Assembly: GCA_964415295.1 (NCBI GenBank)
Contig: CAYPYN010000004.1
Span: 62,001 to 126,000, forward strand
Source of the DNA: SB21 sp964415295
GTDB taxonomy: Bacteria > CLD3 > SB21
Length of the DNA stretch: 64,000 bases
Reading direction: 5' to 3'
The position numbers were made by a program, and so were the translations under genes. Below are positions 18,501 through 27,093 of this stretch, piece by piece (the stretch's first letter is position 1; each line of letters begins with the position of its first letter). The notes under the pieces are model-generated. The model saw nothing but the letters and a program-made list of their open reading frames with translations. It searched no databases and was not told the origin of the DNA.

Positions 18501-19579
18501 TTGAACTTTTTCGGCTTTCGATCGAATTTGCTAAGTCCGCCTCCGGTACCTATCCACAGCGTACCCGACTTGTCTTCCAGCAAAGAATATACGCGATTTT
18601 CGCTGAGGCTGTTGAGATGAATAGGATCGTTTTGATAACGAATGAATTTGGACCCGGTCGGATCGCGCGGATCGAAACAATTGAGTCCTCCGCCGTCCGT
18701 GCCAACCCACAAAATACCGAGACGATCCTCAAAGATGGTCTGCACGCGGTCCAGAGACAGGCTGGAGGGGTTTTTATTATCGTGTTTGAAAGCCACGAAA
18801 CTGCCATTCTCAGTGCTGATCTGCCGATTCAATCCTCCGGCCGTACCCACCCAGATTACTTTACGGGAATCTTCATAGATCGCATTCACAAAATCGCTGC
18901 TCAGGCCATTCGCAAAATTGGGCTGATGCGTGTATCGTGACAGCGTGGACCCCCCGCGTTCTTTGGTCAGTTTATACAAACCCGATCCCTGAGTACCGAA
19001 CCAGATATCTCCTCTGTGATCCTCATAGATGACTGATACGAATGCCCGTTCGATGCCATCGGCTCCGGTAAGCAGTGAGAATTTTCCTGTCTTCCTGTCG
19101 AACGTACAGACTCCTTCGGCGGTTCCAACCCAAAACACTCCCGATCGATCCTGGTATACGGCGCGAACGTCGTTATTGACCAAACTGTGCGAGTCGTTGG
19201 GATCGTTCACGTAGGAGACGAATTTCTCAGAGATGCGGTCGAACTTATCCAGACCGCCGCCTTGGGTACCGATCCAGATGGCGCCGTTCTCGTCTTCGAA
19301 AAGAGATGTTACCCAGTTACTCGAAATACTGGTGAGATCCTGCGCATTGCGTTTATATACGATAAAGTTGTAGCCGTCGTAGCGGTTTAGTCCGTCCTGC
19401 GTACCGAACCACATAAATCCGCGGCGGTCCTGCAGGATACAGTTGATACTGCTCTGCGATAATCCCTGGTCGATATTGATCCTTTCAAAATCAATATCCC
19501 GATCCTGTGCCGCTGTGTTTTGCAGGCGAAGCGGTACCGTCGTTAACAAAATGAGGAGCCAAGCAAGCCGGCGCATCAT
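15503..19579 (-). CDS. Reg_prop/Y_Y_Y hybrid histidine kinase with two C-terminal receivers
   Basis: 1358 residues. A signal peptide (MMRRLAWLLILLTTVPL) is followed by 13-14 Reg_prop blades (many with LWIGTNGGGLNKFD-like sequence), a Y_Y_Y domain, a membrane helix (~800-822), HisKA with phospho-His ~876, HATPase (DTGRGIPKEF, GTGLGLALCRR), receiver 1 (~1113-1230, phospho-Asp in TLDIMLPGKDG) and receiver 2 (~1240-1358, LILDLMMPQMSG). I moved the start from a frame opening at 19603 to the ATG at 19579, since AAGGAGG is placed 7 bases upstream, right after the stop of the GAF kinase. The kinase-receiver half is closely similar to that of its upstream neighbour. Confidence 0.93.
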   Translation of the reverse strand: MMRRLAWLLILLTTVPLRLQNTAAQDRDIDFERINIDQGLSQSSINCILQDRRGFMWFGTQDGLNRYDGYNFIVYKRNAQDLTSISSNWVTSLFEDENGAIWIGTQGGGLDKFDRISEKFVSYVNDPNDSHSLVNNDVRAVYQDRSGVFWVGTAEGVCTFDRKTGKFSLLTGADGIERAFVSVIYEDHRGDIWFGTQGSGLYKLTKERGGSTLSRYTHQPNFANGLSSDFVNAIYEDSRKVIWVGTAGGLNRQISTENGSFVAFKHDNKNPSSLSLDRVQTIFEDRLGILWVGTDGGGLNCFDPRDPTGSKFIRYQNDPIHLNSLSENRVYSLLEDKSGTLWIGTGGGLSKFDRKPKKFKHYRTEANNPNSLNVSEVWCFFEDRDGILWIGTNGGGVNRFDRKNYKFTFYRNDPKDAATLSEDRVWSILEDYSGAIWIGTNGGGLNKLDKNSGRFTRYRYNPADPKGISDNRVKVILQGRDSILWIGTRSGGLNRLDPRTGEFKSYKSDPKNPSSLSGNDIYSLYEDRQGVLWIGTFGAGLNRFDKATETFTVFRHNSKDAGTISSNGVLSMCEDGRGNFWIGTQSGGLNKMDRQTGTFMQFSKDAGLPNEVVYSVLEDNQGFLWISTNKGLTRIRYINETTPPEIRLYDQHDGLQSNEFNGGSYYKSRKGELFFGGVNGFNAFFPELVKDNMHVPAIVLTAFKKFDRVQNLDVSIPEIKEIKLSYKENVFSFEFSALDFTRPEKNQYAYMMEGFDNDWIYCGSRRYASYTNLDGGTYTFRVKGSNNDGVWNEQGTAVTLVITPAIWNTWIFRASVFLLFGLVIFSYYRNRLRSVQKQNEILENKVEERTRTLREMNSKIIETDRLKSEFLANMSHELRTPLNAIIGFSELLQDEMKTRATAEQLQSIQDIYHSGKHLLQLINDILDLSKIEAGKMELNEEYFEVQPLLDTIRRTVSPLLDKKDQTLDIRADGGPVKVYADPNKIKQVIINLLSNAIKFSPSHSSIVIESQLIKSGRQSMFQLAVIDTGRGIPKEFHTVIFDEFRQVDGSSTREDQGTGLGLALCRRLVEMHGGKIWVESELSRGSKFVFMIPQDYNGKSALPEASVPAEIFDSNIILIVEDDPQSANLIRRFLEIEGYRTVHIGNGSDALTEARKIRPLAITLDIMLPGKDGWEVLQELKSDPITRGIPVLIVSVTENRDLAYSLHADDYFIKPLDRELLIEKINKLKQSRKRRKDVSHILVVDDDEKALKLTAGFLEKKGFDVERAMNGLDAMKKITVFPPDLLILDLMMPQMSGFEVVEALRQDPKLKEIPIIILTAKELSKAEKEMLNGQVRCLMQKASFSSEDLLYEIKRVIG

Positions 19580-19592
19580 ACGTTTCCTCCTT

Positions 19593-22397
19593 CTAACCAA
19601 CAACCCTCTTGATCTCGTACAAAAGGTCGTAAATGGAGTACGAAGCTTTTTGCATGTATTTTTTTACCTGGCCGCTCATTTGCTGCCGGTCTTCCGGCGT
19701 AAGTTCCTTGGCGGTCAGAATAATAAGAGGAATATCTTTCAGATCGTTTTCCAGACGCATCATCTCCATGACCTCAAACCCGCTGACATTGGGCATCAGG
19801 AGATCGAGAATAACGAGATCGGGCTTCTCCTCCCTGATCATTTCCAGTGCCTTATTTCCGTCCCGTGCCAGTGTGACATCGAAGCCTTCCTTTTCCAGGA
19901 AGGAGCTGGTAAGGAACAGCGCTGTGTCGTCGTCGTCGACCACCATGATCTTGCGGATTGGTTTCTTATGACCGTTCCTCTTTTTCAGCGACTGGATCCG
20001 GTTAAGTATCTGTTTGCGGTCGATCGGCTTCACAAAATAGTCGTCGGCATGCAGGCTGTACGCACGGTCTTTATTGTCCATGACCGAGACGATGAATACC
20101 GGTATCGCCTGCGTCTCGATATCCGATTTGATCTCCTGAAGCACATCCCATCCGTCCTTACCGGGCAACATGATATCCAACGTGATCGCCAGCGGTTTGA
20201 TCTTCTTGGCTTCGGCCATGACATCGTGGCCGTTCTTGACGATCACGACCCGGTAACCCTCCATCTCCAGAAATCTTTTCATCAGGTTAGCAGAAGAAAG
20301 ATCGTCTTCTACCACCAGTATCGAATCATTGAAGGTGGGTCCGCCGGGATGGTGGACTATTTTGTCTTCGAACGCTACACCGGTCTGCGGAAGTCGAAAA
20401 CGGAACGTGCTGCCTTTCCCGTATTGGCTTTCAACCCATATTTTGCCGCCGTGCATTTCGACCAGCCGTTTACAGAGCGCCAGTCCGAGCCCTGTTCCCT
20501 GATCCTCACGGGTCGTGCTCCCGTCGATCTGGCGGAATTCCTCAAAAATAATCCCCTGATCTTCTTCGCGTATACCCCGCCCTTCGTCCGTCACGGCGAT
20601 ATCACACACCTTGCGGTCCTCGTGCCAGCGGTATTCGGCCGTGACGCGGATGGCCGTATGGTCGCGTGAAAATTTGCTCGCATTACTTATCAGATTAAGC
20701 AGAATCTGGCGTATTTTGTTGGGATCGGCAAATAATGAAGGAAAATCCTTCGGAATGTCGATCTCCAAACGCTGGCTTTTCTTATCCAATATGGGCACCA
20801 TGGTTCTCTGAACGGAAACGATTAATTCATTGAGCAGAAAATTCTCTATATGAATTTCCATCTTTCCGGCTTCGATCTTGGACAGGTCGAGTATATCGTT
20901 GATCAGCTGCAAAAGATGTTTGCCGCTTCGGTGTATATCATTCAGGCATTCGCGCTGACTCCGTGCATCCACGCCGGAGTCATCGAGCAGAAGTTCAGAA
21001 AATCCAATGATGGCATTGAGTGGCGTACGCAATTCGTGGCTCATATTGGCCAGAAATTCCGATTTTAAACGATCGGCCTCGACGATCCTTTGATTCATCT
21101 CTTCAAGTTTGCGGGTACGTTCGGCAACTTTTTTTTCCAGCGTTTCGTAGAATTTGGCGTTTTCAATCGCTATGGCGGCCTGAGAAGCAAAGGACGTGAG
21201 CAGTCTCAAATCGCTTTCCGTAAATGCATCGGCCTGCGTCGGATTTTCAAGTGAAATGGCGCCGATGACCTTTTCTTTGACCTGCAGAACAGCTGCCATA
21301 GCTGAACGGATCGTTACGTGTCCGGAGCGCTCCCCGTCCAGCCAGTATTTCTTGAAGTCCGGCGAACTCATATCCGATACTATAAAATTCCTCTTTTCGG
21401 CCACCGCAGCACCTGAAAAACCGGCGCCCACCGGCAACAAGAATCCGGAAAGCGATTCCGGATCATATCCGTGAAAGGCTTTTATCTGAAGGTGCTTTCC
21501 GGATTCATCAAGGAGCAGAACCGATCCTAATTGCGCGGATGGAATTGCATGGATCGCGGAATCGATCACTTTCTGAAGCACAGTCTGAAGGTCCACCGAC
21601 TGAATGAGCTCTATATTGACTTTGTTGAGCATTTCAAGTTCGCGGGAACGCCGTTTTACCCTTTCGTACAGCATCGCATTCTCAATGGCCAGCGACGCCG
21701 GAGAAGCGAATGAGGTGAGCAATTTCAAATCGTTGCCGTCAAAAGCGTGAGTGGCCGAACAGTTTTCGAGAGAAATCGTTCCGACTATCTTTTCTTTGAC
21801 TCTCAGGATGGATGTCACAGCCGATCGTATCCTGCGGTCTGTCGGAATGGCGGTTTTCACTTCGCGTAATTTGGAAGCTTCCGCATCCAGGTCATGAATG
21901 AGAAAATTCTTGCCCTGAGCAACGGCCATCCCTCCGTAGCCCTCGCCTAATTTCAAGCTGAAATCCTTCAAACGTTCGCGATCGTAACCGATCTGGGCTT
22001 TCATTTCCAGGATTTGTTTTTCCTCATTGAGAATGAGCACACTTCCCATTTCGGCCGCCGGAATCGCTTTGATCGCCAGTTCAATGATCTTTTCCAGTAC
22101 CTTATCAAGCTCGATCTCGCGAATGAGCGTCTCATGAACGGCATTGATAATATCGAATTGATTGGATTTCTTTGTGATCTCGTGTTTACGGATCACTCCC
22201 TTCAGGTTCCAGATAAGGAGCACCGCGCCGGCCGCCGAAATCACTAGCGCTACAGCGGCCATGATGAATGGAGCTATGCTCTCCAGATCCATCGGGTACG
22301 ACAGCGTTATCCAGTAACCCAGAAATACAACCGCTCCCGTTAGGAGAAAGGCCATAAATACCCTGAGTTGCCAACGATCAAACCATCTCATGTTCAT
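19593..22397 (-). CDS. GAF-GAF hybrid histidine kinase with two C-terminal receivers
   Basis: 934 residues. Two membrane helices at the N terminus (~10-57) enclose a very short outside loop, so sensing is probably cytoplasmic: two GAF domains follow (~85-245 and ~255-425). These GAFs resemble each other, both with an A-IP-A-x-x-GSVL-L start and an IGAISLEN/VGTISLEN strand, indicating internal duplication. HisKA has its phospho-His near 454, HATPase has DEGRGIREED and GTGLGLALCKR. Receivers lie at ~690-805 (TLDIMLPGKDG) and ~815-934 (VILDLLMPNVSG). It begins the operon; its SD is weak. The next gene starts 13 bases after its stop. Confidence 0.93.
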   Translation of the reverse strand: MNMRWFDRWQLRVFMAFLLTGAVVFLGYWITLSYPMDLESIAPFIMAAVALVISAAGAVLLIWNLKGVIRKHEITKKSNQFDIINAVHETLIREIELDKVLEKIIELAIKAIPAAEMGSVLILNEEKQILEMKAQIGYDRERLKDFSLKLGEGYGGMAVAQGKNFLIHDLDAEASKLREVKTAIPTDRRIRSAVTSILRVKEKIVGTISLENCSATHAFDGNDLKLLTSFASPASLAIENAMLYERVKRRSRELEMLNKVNIELIQSVDLQTVLQKVIDSAIHAIPSAQLGSVLLLDESGKHLQIKAFHGYDPESLSGFLLPVGAGFSGAAVAEKRNFIVSDMSSPDFKKYWLDGERSGHVTIRSAMAAVLQVKEKVIGAISLENPTQADAFTESDLRLLTSFASQAAIAIENAKFYETLEKKVAERTRKLEEMNQRIVEADRLKSEFLANMSHELRTPLNAIIGFSELLLDDSGVDARSQRECLNDIHRSGKHLLQLINDILDLSKIEAGKMEIHIENFLLNELIVSVQRTMVPILDKKSQRLEIDIPKDFPSLFADPNKIRQILLNLISNASKFSRDHTAIRVTAEYRWHEDRKVCDIAVTDEGRGIREEDQGIIFEEFRQIDGSTTREDQGTGLGLALCKRLVEMHGGKIWVESQYGKGSTFRFRLPQTGVAFEDKIVHHPGGPTFNDSILVVEDDLSSANLMKRFLEMEGYRVVIVKNGHDVMAEAKKIKPLAITLDIMLPGKDGWDVLQEIKSDIETQAIPVFIVSVMDNKDRAYSLHADDYFVKPIDRKQILNRIQSLKKRNGHKKPIRKIMVVDDDDTALFLTSSFLEKEGFDVTLARDGNKALEMIREEKPDLVILDLLMPNVSGFEVMEMMRLENDLKDIPLIILTAKELTPEDRQQMSGQVKKYMQKASYSIYDLLYEIKRVVG

Positions 22398-22688
22398 ACT
22401 TTACAGGTTTGGGCGCGTCAATCAAAGAAGGAAAGAATAAGGAAATCCGACAAATTCGTTATTCAAGACAGGAACGCATCGCAATGTGCGCCAATTGAAA
22501 AGATAGTTGGGCAAGAACCCTGTATAAAATATAGGATTAAACGTCTGCTTTTCAAGTACAAAATTATAAAAACCGGAAAAAAACAACCGATGGGAATTGC
22601 AGGTTTTCACTCATTTTCAACTTGTTTTTCCCTGTAATTACGTGTATGTTTTTTCATCAGGCTCAACAACATAGCGGAAGGTCATCTT

Positions 22689-24413
22689 ATGAGGCTTAAA
22701 TTCAGGGATAAGCTCATCCTGTTGGTATTGGTCATTTTGATCATTGCGGGAACGTCGTATTTCTTCGTGTCCGTTCAATTGGCCAAGAATATCGAAAACA
22801 ATATCATCGAAAGACTTGCGAAGAGCAACGAGACCTACGAAGAATTCAACAAGGTATACTTTGATCAGCTTTTGACGCAGACTATCGCTGTTTCAGACAA
22901 CCCGAAATTTTCCGCCCAATTATCCACCGGAGATAAGCCCACGTTACAGGAGGGATTAAACGCTTTCAACGAGAATTTAAAAGCCGATATCTTCATTGCG
23001 CTGGGTCCTGCGGGCGAAGTTCTCGCCAGTGTCGGAACGAACACCAAAGAAAATATTAACCTATCCCAGATGCCCGAAGTGAGCGCCGCGCTGGGTGGGG
23101 CGGACAACGGCGGTTTTTGGGAGGATCAGGGAAAATTATTCCGTGTGGCCGCCTCCCCCACCATCGTGAATAATCAGGTTCTGGGCGCCATCATACTGGG
23201 TTATGCTTTGGATGACAGTGCCGCCGTCAAGATTGAGCGCGTGACCACCAGTCAGATCGCATTCACACAGGGAAGCCGGATCATATCGACCAACCTGACA
23301 CACAAAAAAGAAGAATTACTGGCCGAGATCAAAAACAATATTAAAGCGCTCGACCATGCTATGATCCAGAAAACATCCAGCAATCCGTTCAAGATGATCA
23401 TCGGAGGCGAAGAATTTCTTGCTGTCGCTTCTCCCGTGCTTGCATCGGATGGAACCGAAGGCCAGGACAAAAAAGTGATCGCCACGTATGTCTTTTTCAA
23501 TTCGCTGGATAAAGCGCTGGAGCCATTGGTCGCTTCCCGAAAACTGATGCTGATCATCGGACTGGCCGTGGCGGCGACGGCTTTTCTGATCGGCATTATC
23601 ATCGCACACGGCGTATCCAGACCGGTAGCGCTGCTCGCCAATGCCACTCGCGAAGTGGCGGCCGGCAACCTGAATGTGGAAGTAAAAGTAAAAAGCAAAG
23701 ATGAAATGGGTCTGCTTGCGGACTCGTTCAATGAAATGACCAAAGGACTCAAGCAAAAAGAACGCGTCGAAGGATTATTCGGAAAATATCTTTCGCCGGA
23801 TGTGGCCAAAAAGGTTCTGGCGGAACAGTCCATCGACGGCATTCTCAAGGGCGAAAAGACCACATTGAGCGTTATGTTCACGGATATCCGAGGCTTCACA
23901 CCCATGTCGCGAGGCATGGACCCGCAAGCGCTGATCAACCTGCTCAACTCCCATTTTGACGAAAGCATCGACATCATCGACCGCTACGGCGGAACGCTGG
24001 ATAAATTCATTGGCGACGCCATCATGGCGTTTTTCGGCGCACCGGTGCATTATGACGACTATTACATGCGAGCGATCAATGCCGCGGTGCAAATGCAGCG
24101 GGCTGTGGACAAATTCAATTTTCAGCGTAAAATCGACGGAAAGGATCCTGTTAATATCGGAATCGGCATCAATACCGGAGAAGTGGTCGTCGGCAATATC
24201 GGTTCCAATAAGCGACTCGAGTATACCGTCATCGGCGAAACGGTCAACATAGCCAACCGGCTCTGCAGCGTGGCCAAAAAGGGGCAGATCATCGTTAGCC
24301 AGTCGACGTACGATCTTTTACCTAATAAGAGTATCGCATCGCCGATCGAACAAGTGACGCTCAAAGGCGTGGCGGAACCCGTCACGGTATACGAGATCAT
24401 ATGGAAAAGCTAG
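22689..24413 (+). CDS. Membrane class III adenylate cyclase with Cache-like sensor and HAMP
   Basis: 574 residues. A first helix (LILLVLVILIIAGTSYFF) and a second (~285-305) flank a ~250-residue extracytoplasmic domain of Cache-like look; HAMP follows (ARPV-like VSRPVALLANATREVAAGNL, trimmed here), then the cyclase domain (~355-574). Both metal Asp are present (FTDIRGFT and FIGDAIMAFFG). The purine-selecting Lys (LDKFIGD) and Thr (YTVIG) and the transition-state Asn/Arg (TVNIANRL) fit an active ATP-using class IIIb enzyme producing cAMP. SD GGAAGG precedes the ATG. The ccm operon begins 106 bases downstream, behind a CRP/FNR-type site. Confidence 0.93.
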   Translation: MRLKFRDKLILLVLVILIIAGTSYFFVSVQLAKNIENNIIERLAKSNETYEEFNKVYFDQLLTQTIAVSDNPKFSAQLSTGDKPTLQEGLNAFNENLKADIFIALGPAGEVLASVGTNTKENINLSQMPEVSAALGGADNGGFWEDQGKLFRVAASPTIVNNQVLGAIILGYALDDSAAVKIERVTTSQIAFTQGSRIISTNLTHKKEELLAEIKNNIKALDHAMIQKTSSNPFKMIIGGEEFLAVASPVLASDGTEGQDKKVIATYVFFNSLDKALEPLVASRKLMLIIGLAVAATAFLIGIIIAHGVSRPVALLANATREVAAGNLNVEVKVKSKDEMGLLADSFNEMTKGLKQKERVEGLFGKYLSPDVAKKVLAEQSIDGILKGEKTTLSVMFTDIRGFTPMSRGMDPQALINLLNSHFDESIDIIDRYGGTLDKFIGDAIMAFFGAPVHYDDYYMRAINAAVQMQRAVDKFNFQRKIDGKDPVNIGIGINTGEVVVGNIGSNKRLEYTVIGETVNIANRLCSVAKKGQIIVSQSTYDLLPNKSIASPIEQVTLKGVAEPVTVYEIIWKS

Positions 24414-24442
24414 AGCTAACCTGTTAAAAATCTTATAAAAAT

Positions 24443-24456
24443 ATGATGAAAGTCAT
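24443..24456 (+). promoter_or_regulatory. CRP/FNR-family type palindrome at -41.5 of the ccm operon
   Basis: ATGATGAAAGTCAT (core ATGA-N6-TCAT) differs by one base from the site at 9502-9515. A TATATA box at 24479-24484 predicts a start at 24491 and centres the palindrome at -41.5, the class II position; the leader to the ccmF ATG would be 29 bases. The shared bases continue as a T run and GA after the palindrome in both places. Confidence 0.5.
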
Positions 24457-24519
24457 TTTTTTTGAAGGTCAATTTAAGTATATAGGAATTGATAGTAAAT
24501 AAACAAAGAAAGGAAACTC

Positions 24520-26556
24520 ATGGAGTTTTTGGATAAATTTGCCGGACCAATAGGCAATTTTGCGCTGATCATAGCCATGGTCATGGCTGTCACCGCGGTC
24601 ATCTCCTCCATATGGGGCGCCCGTGAAAAACGGGGCGACATGATCCGCATTGCGCAGCGTTCGGTGTATGTGGTCTTCGCGGGAGTCGTCTTGGCCTCTC
24701 TTTGCCTGATCTATCTGATGGTCACGAGCAACATGAATATCGAATACGTAGCTTCTTACACTAACCGCGATCTGCCGCTCTTTTTCAAATACACATTCTG
24801 GGCCGGACAAGCCGGCTCCCTGTTGCTTTGGTCGCTTCTGCTCGCCGGCTATAGTTTTGCCGTCACATTCCGCTACAGAAATTCGCACGGTCAGCTCATG
24901 CCGTACGTCATTGCGACAACCATGGTCTCGCAGATTTTCTTCTTGTCCTTGAATCTCTGGGCGGCCAATCCATTCAGCGAGTTGGTCACCGTTCATCCCG
25001 ACGGCACCACGCATCCTTTTGTTCCGGTCGACGGCCGCGGACTCAACCCACTTCTCCAGCATCCGGCCATGATCATCCATCCGCCGACCTTGTTCTTTGG
25101 TTATGTGGGGTTCGTCATACCATTTGCTTTTGCCATCGCGGCCATGATCAGCGGACAACTTGGCGACGAATGGATCAAGTTATCGCGGCGATGGACACTC
25201 TTTGCATGGCTTTTCCAGAGCGCCGGCATTATGATGGGCGGCTGGTGGGCTTATGAGGAACTCGGTTGGGGCGGCTATTGGGCCTGGGACCCTGTTGAGA
25301 ACGCTTCCCTGATGCCTTGGCTCACGGGAACGGCCTTTCTGCATTCCGTGATGATCCAGGAAAAGAAAAATATGTTCAAAGTGTGGAATGTGAGCCTGAT
25401 CATTGCCACATATCTGCTTTGTTTGTTCGGCACGTTCCTCACGCGTTCCGGCGTGGTTTCTTCCGTTCACGCTTTCGCCGAAGGCTCGATCGGTATCTTT
25501 TTCATGACATTTATCATTTTCTCTCTGGCTGTCTCCGTAGCTTTGGTCATCCACCGACTTCCCATGCTTAAGAGCGAAGGAAAACTGGATTCAGCTTTGT
25601 CCCGTGAAAGCAGTTTCTTATTCAACAATCTGATATTACTCATTTCGTGCTTCTCCGTTCTCTGGGGAACGATCTTTCCTGTCATCTCCGAGGCCGTAAC
25701 TGGAGAAAAGATCGTCATCGGCGCACCGTTTTTCAATAAGGTCAACGTGCCGATCGCTCTATTCCTGCTTTTCCTGACCGGGGCCGGTCCTTTGTTCGCA
25801 TGGCGAAAGACCTCGCCGGGTACTCTGAAAAAGGCCTTCATGATACCAACCCTCATCTCATTGATCGGCGGCGTTTTGGTCGCGATCTTCCTGACACAGC
25901 ATCTGTACGGCGTCATTTCATTCACGCTTTCGATCTTCGTTGCGGCCGTGATCGTCATCGAATTCATCAAAGGCGCCGCCGCACGCGTGCATTCCAACAA
26001 TGAGAACTTCATTATCGCACTAAAGAATCTCACCTGGAAGAACAAACGCCGGTATGGCGGTTATATTGTTCATATGGCCATTGTCATCATTTTCGTCGGT
26101 ATCACGGGTACGATATTCAATTTCGAGACCAAGACCGAAATGGCCGAAGGCTCATCCTTTCAGGTCAAAGATTATACGTTGCAGTGCACGAAGATCGGCT
26201 TCGAATCCAATGCCAATTACGAATCCTCATTTGCCGTACTGGCCGTCTTCAGAGACGGAAAGAAAGTTCACGAACTGAAGCCCGAGTACCGAATGTACAA
26301 GGCCAGTCAACAGCCGACCACGGAGGTCGCGCTCTATAAGACCATCAAAGAAGATCTGTACGTGGTATTCACAGGTCTGGACGATTCCCAGCAGAAAGCC
26401 GTAATTCAGATCTACGTCAATCCTTTGGTATCCTGGATCTGGTTCGGCACGGAGCTGCTCGTATTCGGCACCATCATTTGTCTCCTGCCGGCTTATTCCG
26501 AGGACCGCAATGAAGTAAAAGTTCGCAGAAAGGAAAATATCAGTGAAAAAGTTTAG
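24520..26556 (+). CDS. ccmF: Cytochrome c maturation protein CcmF (haem lyase subunit)
   Basis: 678 residues with about 14-15 membrane helices. The haem-handling WWD motif is present (GGYWAWDPVENASLMPWL), as are the conserved HPP region (QHPAMIIHPPTLFFGYVG) and LTRSGVVSSVHAFA. CcmF joins haem to apocytochrome CxxCH sites on the outer face of the membrane, working with CcmH/CcmI and haem-CcmE. SD AAAGGA is 6 bases from the ATG. Its end overlaps ccmH by 14 bases. The protein's natural clients include the di-haem cytochromes at 5.6-7.2 kb. Confidence 0.97.
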   Translation: MEFLDKFAGPIGNFALIIAMVMAVTAVISSIWGAREKRGDMIRIAQRSVYVVFAGVVLASLCLIYLMVTSNMNIEYVASYTNRDLPLFFKYTFWAGQAGSLLLWSLLLAGYSFAVTFRYRNSHGQLMPYVIATTMVSQIFFLSLNLWAANPFSELVTVHPDGTTHPFVPVDGRGLNPLLQHPAMIIHPPTLFFGYVGFVIPFAFAIAAMISGQLGDEWIKLSRRWTLFAWLFQSAGIMMGGWWAYEELGWGGYWAWDPVENASLMPWLTGTAFLHSVMIQEKKNMFKVWNVSLIIATYLLCLFGTFLTRSGVVSSVHAFAEGSIGIFFMTFIIFSLAVSVALVIHRLPMLKSEGKLDSALSRESSFLFNNLILLISCFSVLWGTIFPVISEAVTGEKIVIGAPFFNKVNVPIALFLLFLTGAGPLFAWRKTSPGTLKKAFMIPTLISLIGGVLVAIFLTQHLYGVISFTLSIFVAAVIVIEFIKGAAARVHSNNENFIIALKNLTWKNKRRYGGYIVHMAIVIIFVGITGTIFNFETKTEMAEGSSFQVKDYTLQCTKIGFESNANYESSFAVLAVFRDGKKVHELKPEYRMYKASQQPTTEVALYKTIKEDLYVVFTGLDDSQQKAVIQIYVNPLVSWIWFGTELLVFGTIICLLPAYSEDRNEVKVRRKENISEKV

Positions 26557-27073
26557 CATCATTCTTTTATTTTTCTCACTCGTTTCCGCCTTCTGGTGTG
26601 TAGAGCATTCGGCGCATTCTCAGAGTTCCCATTCTTCAAAACTGAACGGCGAACAGGCCGCCCTTTTCAGCAAGATCTCGGAGGAGCTCATCTGTCAGTG
26701 CGGATGCAATCTGGTGCTCGGTCAATGCGGACACGTCAATTGCCCTTCCGCCATTCCTATGAGGGAAAAGATCGAAGAAATGATCCTCGACAAAAAATCC
26801 GAGGCGGACATTATCGGATACTTCATGAAGGATTACACGTTTCGTGGTAAGGGACCCTTTGGAAAGGCCATACTCTCACAGCCGGCCACCGAAGGATTTG
26901 ACCTGATGGCGTGGGTCATGCCCTTCCTATTGCTCGTGGTCTTCACGGGCGTCGTATTTATTGTCGTCAAGCGAGCCACTTCACAATCCAAAGCCGTCAA
27001 AGAGGCGGCTCCGGCAACCGCCGCTTCGGATCTGGATCGACGCATTGAAGAAGAATTGAAAAAACTAGAATAA
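26543..27073 (+). CDS. ccmH: Cytochrome c maturation protein CcmH/CycL
   Basis: 176 residues: an N-terminal signal segment, a short helical thiol domain, a membrane helix (~112-135) and a cytoplasmic tail. In place of the proteobacterial LRCxxC motif it has a Cys-rich CQCGC (Cys51, 53, 55) plus Cys62 and Cys67 (GQCGHVNC), a variant I know from other non-proteobacterial and deltaproteobacterial homologues. Family members reduce apocytochrome thiols before haem attachment. The 14-base overlap with ccmF implies coupled translation. Confidence 0.9.
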   Translation: MKKFSIILLFFSLVSAFWCVEHSAHSQSSHSSKLNGEQAALFSKISEELICQCGCNLVLGQCGHVNCPSAIPMREKIEEMILDKKSEADIIGYFMKDYTFRGKGPFGKAILSQPATEGFDLMAWVMPFLLLVVFTGVVFIVVKRATSQSKAVKEAAPATAASDLDRRIEEELKKLE

Positions 27074-27093
27074 CGACTGGAGATATAGACCGT

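Noticed and set aside
22398..22637. Open frame of about 80-89 codons on the plus strand between the GAF kinase and the cyclase
   Set aside because: No SD, no protein-like composition (basic and erratic), AT-rich and located where promoters for the flanking divergent genes are expected.
24190..24260. Glu in YTVIGETVN of the cyclase, where Asp is usual
   Set aside because: This position is not one of the two purine-selecting residues; the Lys (LDKFIGD) and Thr (YTVIG) and the transition-state Asn and Arg are present, so I see no reason to call it a guanylate cyclase or inactive.
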